Below are positions 60,768 to 64,000 of a stretch of DNA of 64,000 nucleotides, one piece after another; positions within the stretch are counted from its first letter, which is position 1, and each line of letters starts with the position of its first letter. The position numbers were made by a program, and so were the translations under genes. This DNA comes from Mycolicibacterium stellerae. Lineage in GTDB: Bacteria; Actinomycetota; Actinomycetes; Mycobacteriales; Mycobacteriaceae. The DNA is taken from positions 62,001 through 126,000 of the forward strand of contig NZ_RARC01000015.1 in NCBI RefSeq assembly GCF_003719305.1, in the 5' to 3' direction. Under the pieces are notes generated by a model. The model ran no database searches and had not been told where the DNA came from. It worked only from the letters and a program-made list of their open reading frames with translations.

Positions 60768-62626
60768 CGCAACCGCCCGCCAGCGATGGTGGAGTGGCCA
60801 CCATGTCGTGCGTGGCGTGTGGTGCGGAGGTGCCTGCCGCGGCCTACTGCGGGGCGTGCGGTGCGCAGTGGGCGCAGCCGCCTGCGGCCGGGCGTGACCG
60901 ACTTCGGATGGGCGCGTATGCGGCAGCGCCGGGCGAGCAGGTGTTGCGGCTTTCGGTAGCGAGTTCGTTGTTCCCGCACCTTCCGCACCGCTCCCGCACG
61001 GCATTTCGGGCGGGCCTCGCCGCCATCTTTCTGTTGTTGGTCGTCCTCGCCGTGATGCGCTGGCAGGCGCCCATGATCGCGGTCATCGCACTCGGCCTTC
61101 CGCTAGTGTTCGTGCTCTACCTCTACCAAGCAGACGTCGACCGCGACTACGCCCTTCGGGCTTTGGTGCCAACCGCATTGCTCGGCGTCGGACTCGGTGT
61201 CGGATGGGCGTTGGCGACAAGCACTTTGATCTCCGGTTTCTATGACGTATCGCTAGCCGACGCGGATTCCAGAAGGATGGCGCTGATCGTGGGTATCGCG
61301 GTGCCCGCAGGCGGAGCGCTGCTGATGCTGGTGCCCGCGGTGGTGATGCGGTTCGCTCGCCCAACCCGGGAGTCGTTGGACGGCTTCGTAATCGGGTCGT
61401 TGGGCGCCATCAGCTTCACCGCCGCCGCCACGATCATCCGGCTGGCACCGCAATTCGCAACGGGTGTGACTTCCGACAACCAGCCTGCCGGGGTGCTCCT
61501 GGTTCAGGCGGGGGTGCAAGGCGTCGCAGTGCCTTTGACCGCGGCGTCGATGGGCGGGTTGGTCGGTGCGGCACTGTGGTTCGCCCGACGAGGTCTCGTC
61601 CTGTCCAGCGTGCTGGCAACGCTGGCCGTCTACTCCGTGCTGGGCATCACCGAGGTCAGTCCTGTGCTGGAGGGCCTTCATCTCGGTGCCCACCTCATGA
61701 TCGCCGTCATCGCCTTGCTGGCGCTGCGAATCGGGTTGCAGTACTGCCTGCTCAACGAGGAACACGACGTGCCGAATCCGGGCGGGCAAGTGCTCTGCCC
61801 GTACTGCGACCATGTGGTCCCCGACATGGCGTTCTGCTCGAACTGCGGGGTCGCCGCGGCGGCGGCGTCGCGTGCGTCGCGAACCGCGCGTCGGGCTGGT
61901 GTCGGCAGCGGAATCGAAGTGCCGCGTCCGGGTTACGCCACCCCCGCCCGGATGTATGACGTCGTGCCGGTGGGCTACACGCGTCAAGGCTGGCTGCTGA
62001 CGACGCTGGCCGCAGGCGTCGGTGTGGTGGTCGCCGCGGGTATTACCGCGTCGGTCCTGGCAACTCCGGCACGTCCGCGCTACACCTGCCCGCCCGACTG
62101 CGGGCGTCCGCCGATCGGTCAGCCGATCGACATCAACCCACGCTTCGTTTCCACCGACGGTGAGTTCTCGGTTCAGTATCCGGGCGAAGGAACCTTCTAC
62201 AAGGCCACGCTTTACTCAGATTGGGTCGCGCTGGAGTATTTCGGCGGCGACACCGGCACACTGGATCTTTGGGGAGAGCCCGCCGAGAAGCGCTCACCCA
62301 AACAGATCGTCGACCAGATGATCGCCGAGTACTACCCCGACGCCACTCTCGATTACGAGATCCCCAACGCGATGGTCGGGTACGAGCCGGGCTATGGCGC
62401 CGTACACGACCAGTATCCGCAAGATTCCAGCGGCGAGTTCACCCGGCTTCGAGTGATCACCCTCTGCGCGGTCAAGAATGACTATGCGCTGGTCGCTTCC
62501 GCCGTCGGGCCATTCCATGAATTCACCCCGGACTACGGCACCGGCCATCCGTCGGCGGCCAACCTCGCACTGGCCCTGGACATGGGTAAGTACGTCAACA
62601 GCTTTCGCTGGCGTAGCGGGGCTTGA
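60764..62626 (+). CDS. Polytopic membrane protein with two zinc ribbons and an exported domain
   Basis: The 620-aa protein starts with a Cys4 zinc ribbon (CVACGAEVPAAAYCGACGA), then ~8-9 membrane helices (residues ~85-335), a second Cys4 ribbon (CPYCDHVVPDMAFCSNCG, ~345), another helix (~410, LLTTLAAGVGVVVAAGITASVLA) and a C-terminal ~190-residue domain that should be outside (DGEFSVQYPGEGTFYKATLYSD). The mid-region resembles PrsW-type membrane proteins only loosely. ATG 60764 overlaps the S53 stop (ATGA), so the two are translationally coupled. Function unknown. Confidence 0.8.
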   Translation: MTQPPASDGGVATMSCVACGAEVPAAAYCGACGAQWAQPPAAGRDRLRMGAYAAAPGEQVLRLSVASSLFPHLPHRSRTAFRAGLAAIFLLLVVLAVMRWQAPMIAVIALGLPLVFVLYLYQADVDRDYALRALVPTALLGVGLGVGWALATSTLISGFYDVSLADADSRRMALIVGIAVPAGGALLMLVPAVVMRFARPTRESLDGFVIGSLGAISFTAAATIIRLAPQFATGVTSDNQPAGVLLVQAGVQGVAVPLTAASMGGLVGAALWFARRGLVLSSVLATLAVYSVLGITEVSPVLEGLHLGAHLMIAVIALLALRIGLQYCLLNEEHDVPNPGGQVLCPYCDHVVPDMAFCSNCGVAAAAASRASRTARRAGVGSGIEVPRPGYATPARMYDVVPVGYTRQGWLLTTLAAGVGVVVAAGITASVLATPARPRYTCPPDCGRPPIGQPIDINPRFVSTDGEFSVQYPGEGTFYKATLYSDWVALEYFGGDTGTLDLWGEPAEKRSPKQIVDQMIAEYYPDATLDYEIPNAMVGYEPGYGAVHDQYPQDSSGEFTRLRVITLCAVKNDYALVASAVGPFHEFTPDYGTGHPSAANLALALDMGKYVNSFRWRSGA

Positions 62627-63836
62627 ATTTCACGGGCATCGAGTGGATGCCGTTCATCAGATTCGACCGCACCCGCTGGACTGGCCCGTCGAGCTCGAGG
62701 CCCTCCAGCCGCGACAGCACCTCGGGAATGATCGCGGCGGCTTCCACCCGGGCGAGGTTGGCGCCAAGACAAAAATGTGTTCCTCCGCCGCCGAAGGCAA
62801 GGTGCGGGTTGGGAGCACGCCCGATGTCGAAACGGTCGGGATCGGCGAAACGCGATTCGTCGCGGTTGGCCGACGGATAGAACATCGCCACCCGCTCGCC
62901 CGCCTTGATGGCGATCCCGCGTAATTCCGTGTCCTTCATCGCCGTGCGCACGAACACCGTGACCGGGCTGGTGTAGCGCAGCATCTCCTCGATCGCGCTC
63001 GGCAGCAGCGACGGGTCCGCGGCCAGCCGGGCCTGCTGATCGGGGTGCTCCATCATCGCGAGGATGCCCGCAGCGACCAGGTTGCGGGTGGTGTCTCCGC
63101 CGGCGTTGATGAGTAGAAGGAAGAACATGTTGAACTCAAGGTCGCTGAGGCGCTCGCCGTCCACTTCGGCGTCGAGCAGAGAGGTCGCGATGTCATCGCC
63201 TGGTGTCTTGCGTTTGCGCGCCGCGAGCTCCGTGCCGTACTGGAACATCTGTAGCTGCGCGTCCACGACGCGCGACATGTCGTCGTTGGTGTCACCGACC
63301 GCGCCGGTGTTCATGATCTCGGTCAGTTCGTAGAGGCGGCGACCGTCCTCCAGCGGGATGCCGAGCAGCTCTGCGATCACATACGAAGGGAGCGCGCCCG
63401 CGATGTCGTCGACGAAGTCGCACGCACCCCGCTCGACCACGTCGTCGACGATCTCGCGAGCCATGTCGGCGACGTGATTGTTCAGCTTGGCGACCTGACG
63501 GGGCGTGAAGCCCTTGCTGACGAGTGCGCGAAGCTTGGTGTGGCGCGGAGGGTCCATCGTCAGCATCATCAGCTCCAGCTGGAACTCATCCTCCTGGCGC
63601 GGAACCTCGAAGAACACCCCTGTGGCTTGCGACGACCACGTAGCGCTGTCTCGCGAGACGGCGAGGACTTCGTCGTATCCGGTCAGCGCCAGGAACCCGG
63701 GGCCGTCGCCATACGGGTGCCGGGCAACGGGCGCACGGTGCCGAAGCTCGCGAAAGGCGTCGAACGGCATGCCCGCGGCGTAGGTGTCCGGGTCGGCGAG
63801 ATCCACCCCGCCGACGGTGACTGCGTCCTCAACCAC
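62595..63836 (-). CDS. Cytochrome P450
   Basis: The 413-aa P450 has the I-helix INAGGDTTRN, ExxR in IEEMLRYTSPV, and the heme loop LAFGGGGTHFCLGANLAR with the Cys ligand near residue 355. DPPRHTKLRALVSKGFTPRQV is the C-helix region. The sequence is closest to the mycobacterial CYP families that act on steroids or terpenes (CYP124/125/142-like), from memory. No ferredoxin gene is adjacent. Its 3' end overlaps the zinc-ribbon gene by 32 bp. The start is GTG 63836. Confidence 0.92.
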   Translation of the reverse strand: MVEDAVTVGGVDLADPDTYAAGMPFDAFRELRHRAPVARHPYGDGPGFLALTGYDEVLAVSRDSATWSSQATGVFFEVPRQEDEFQLELMMLTMDPPRHTKLRALVSKGFTPRQVAKLNNHVADMAREIVDDVVERGACDFVDDIAGALPSYVIAELLGIPLEDGRRLYELTEIMNTGAVGDTNDDMSRVVDAQLQMFQYGTELAARKRKTPGDDIATSLLDAEVDGERLSDLEFNMFFLLLINAGGDTTRNLVAAGILAMMEHPDQQARLAADPSLLPSAIEEMLRYTSPVTVFVRTAMKDTELRGIAIKAGERVAMFYPSANRDESRFADPDRFDIGRAPNPHLAFGGGGTHFCLGANLARVEAAAIIPEVLSRLEGLELDGPVQRVRSNLMNGIHSMPVKFKPRYASESC

Positions 63837-64000
63837 GTCGACAGTGTGACCGACGATGACGGCGCAGGGATGAACATCGAACCGGTCGAGCGAAAAACTG
63901 CCGGCTCGGTCAATACGCCCGACCGATTCGATTGCATTTTCACGGTAGGTGTCCCAGCCGCGAAATCGACACCGGCACGCCGATGAGCTGCGGAAACGTT
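63837..64000. other. End of window, no gene supported
   Basis: The 164 bp upstream of the P450 gene hold only short open frames (for example 38 codons at 63870-63986) with no ribosome site or family pattern. The sequence runs to the edge of the window and probably contains the P450 promoter. Confidence 0.5.

Noticed and set aside
63870..63986. 38-codon plus-strand frame at the window end
   Set aside because: No ribosome site or similarity; likely chance.

Overview
The window is GC-rich actinobacterial DNA from a mycobacterium, most likely a fast-growing environmental species (Mycolicibacterium type). The evidence is a mycofactocin-type SDR, FadD2 and FadE6 homologues, Stf0 sulfotransferase, an MPT64-family secreted protein, a GAP-family membrane protein, a maleylpyruvate-isomerase-like (mycothiol-type) protein and many small exported proteins. 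Several stretches keep the gene order I remember from M. tuberculosis H37Rv (Rv0269c-Rv0276, Rv0294-Rv0296c, Rv0307c-Rv0313), with other genes inserted. No rRNA, tRNA, CRISPR array, insertion sequence or prophage was seen. All homology and synteny statements come from reading the sequence and from memory; no search was run.

Layout. 1-6.7 kb: the 3' end of a LysG/ArgP regulator, an exported Ala/Thr-rich protein, a mycofactocin-type SDR, a truncated haemoglobin, a small Rho-N/SAP-like protein, a FAD reductase, an epimerase with a divergent TetR, and a small exported protein. 6.7-14.5 kb: a histidine utilisation cluster, with divergent IclR and then hutU, an M20 amidohydrolase, hutF, hutI and hutH as one overlapping operon. 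14.5-18.8 kb: a decayed SDR gene, a DinB/MDMPI-like protein, an Rv2172c-type MTHFR, a GAP membrane protein, a STAS protein and a LigD-like polymerase. 18.8-33 kb: fadD2, then a block of exported proteins and an (R)-amine transaminase/APC permease/LysR unit, then fadE6, a 2-hydroxyacid dehydrogenase, a hydrolase, a TetR remnant, a VOC protein, a TetR and a DUF2236 protein. 33-37.5 kb: a methyltransferase, a SnoaL-like protein, a lipase-like hydrolase and a GT39-type membrane glycosyltransferase. 37.5-43.3 kb: tam, then a sulfation unit of sulfatase, stf0, cysD and cysNC. 43.5-52.6 kb: envelope genes, including two PAP2 phosphatases (one fused to a lipid kinase), an L,D-transpeptidase, a FAD/Rieske enzyme, a membrane-anchored Hsp70-like protein and an exported cupin. 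52.6-58.3 kb: a complete peptide ABC importer. 58.4-64 kb: a frameshifted exported-protein gene, a small lipoprotein, an S53 peptidase lipoprotein overlapping a zinc-ribbon polytopic membrane protein, and a cytochrome P450.

How the genes work together. The hut operon should convert histidine to glutamate by the formylglutamate route, and the M20 enzyme sits where HutG would be expected. The sulfation unit carries both the PAPS-making enzymes and the sulfotransferase and sulfatase. The transaminase, permease and LysR look like an amine uptake and catabolism unit with a clear LysR box. Three decayed genes (an SDR, a TetR and an exported protein) and several clean palindromic operators are visible.
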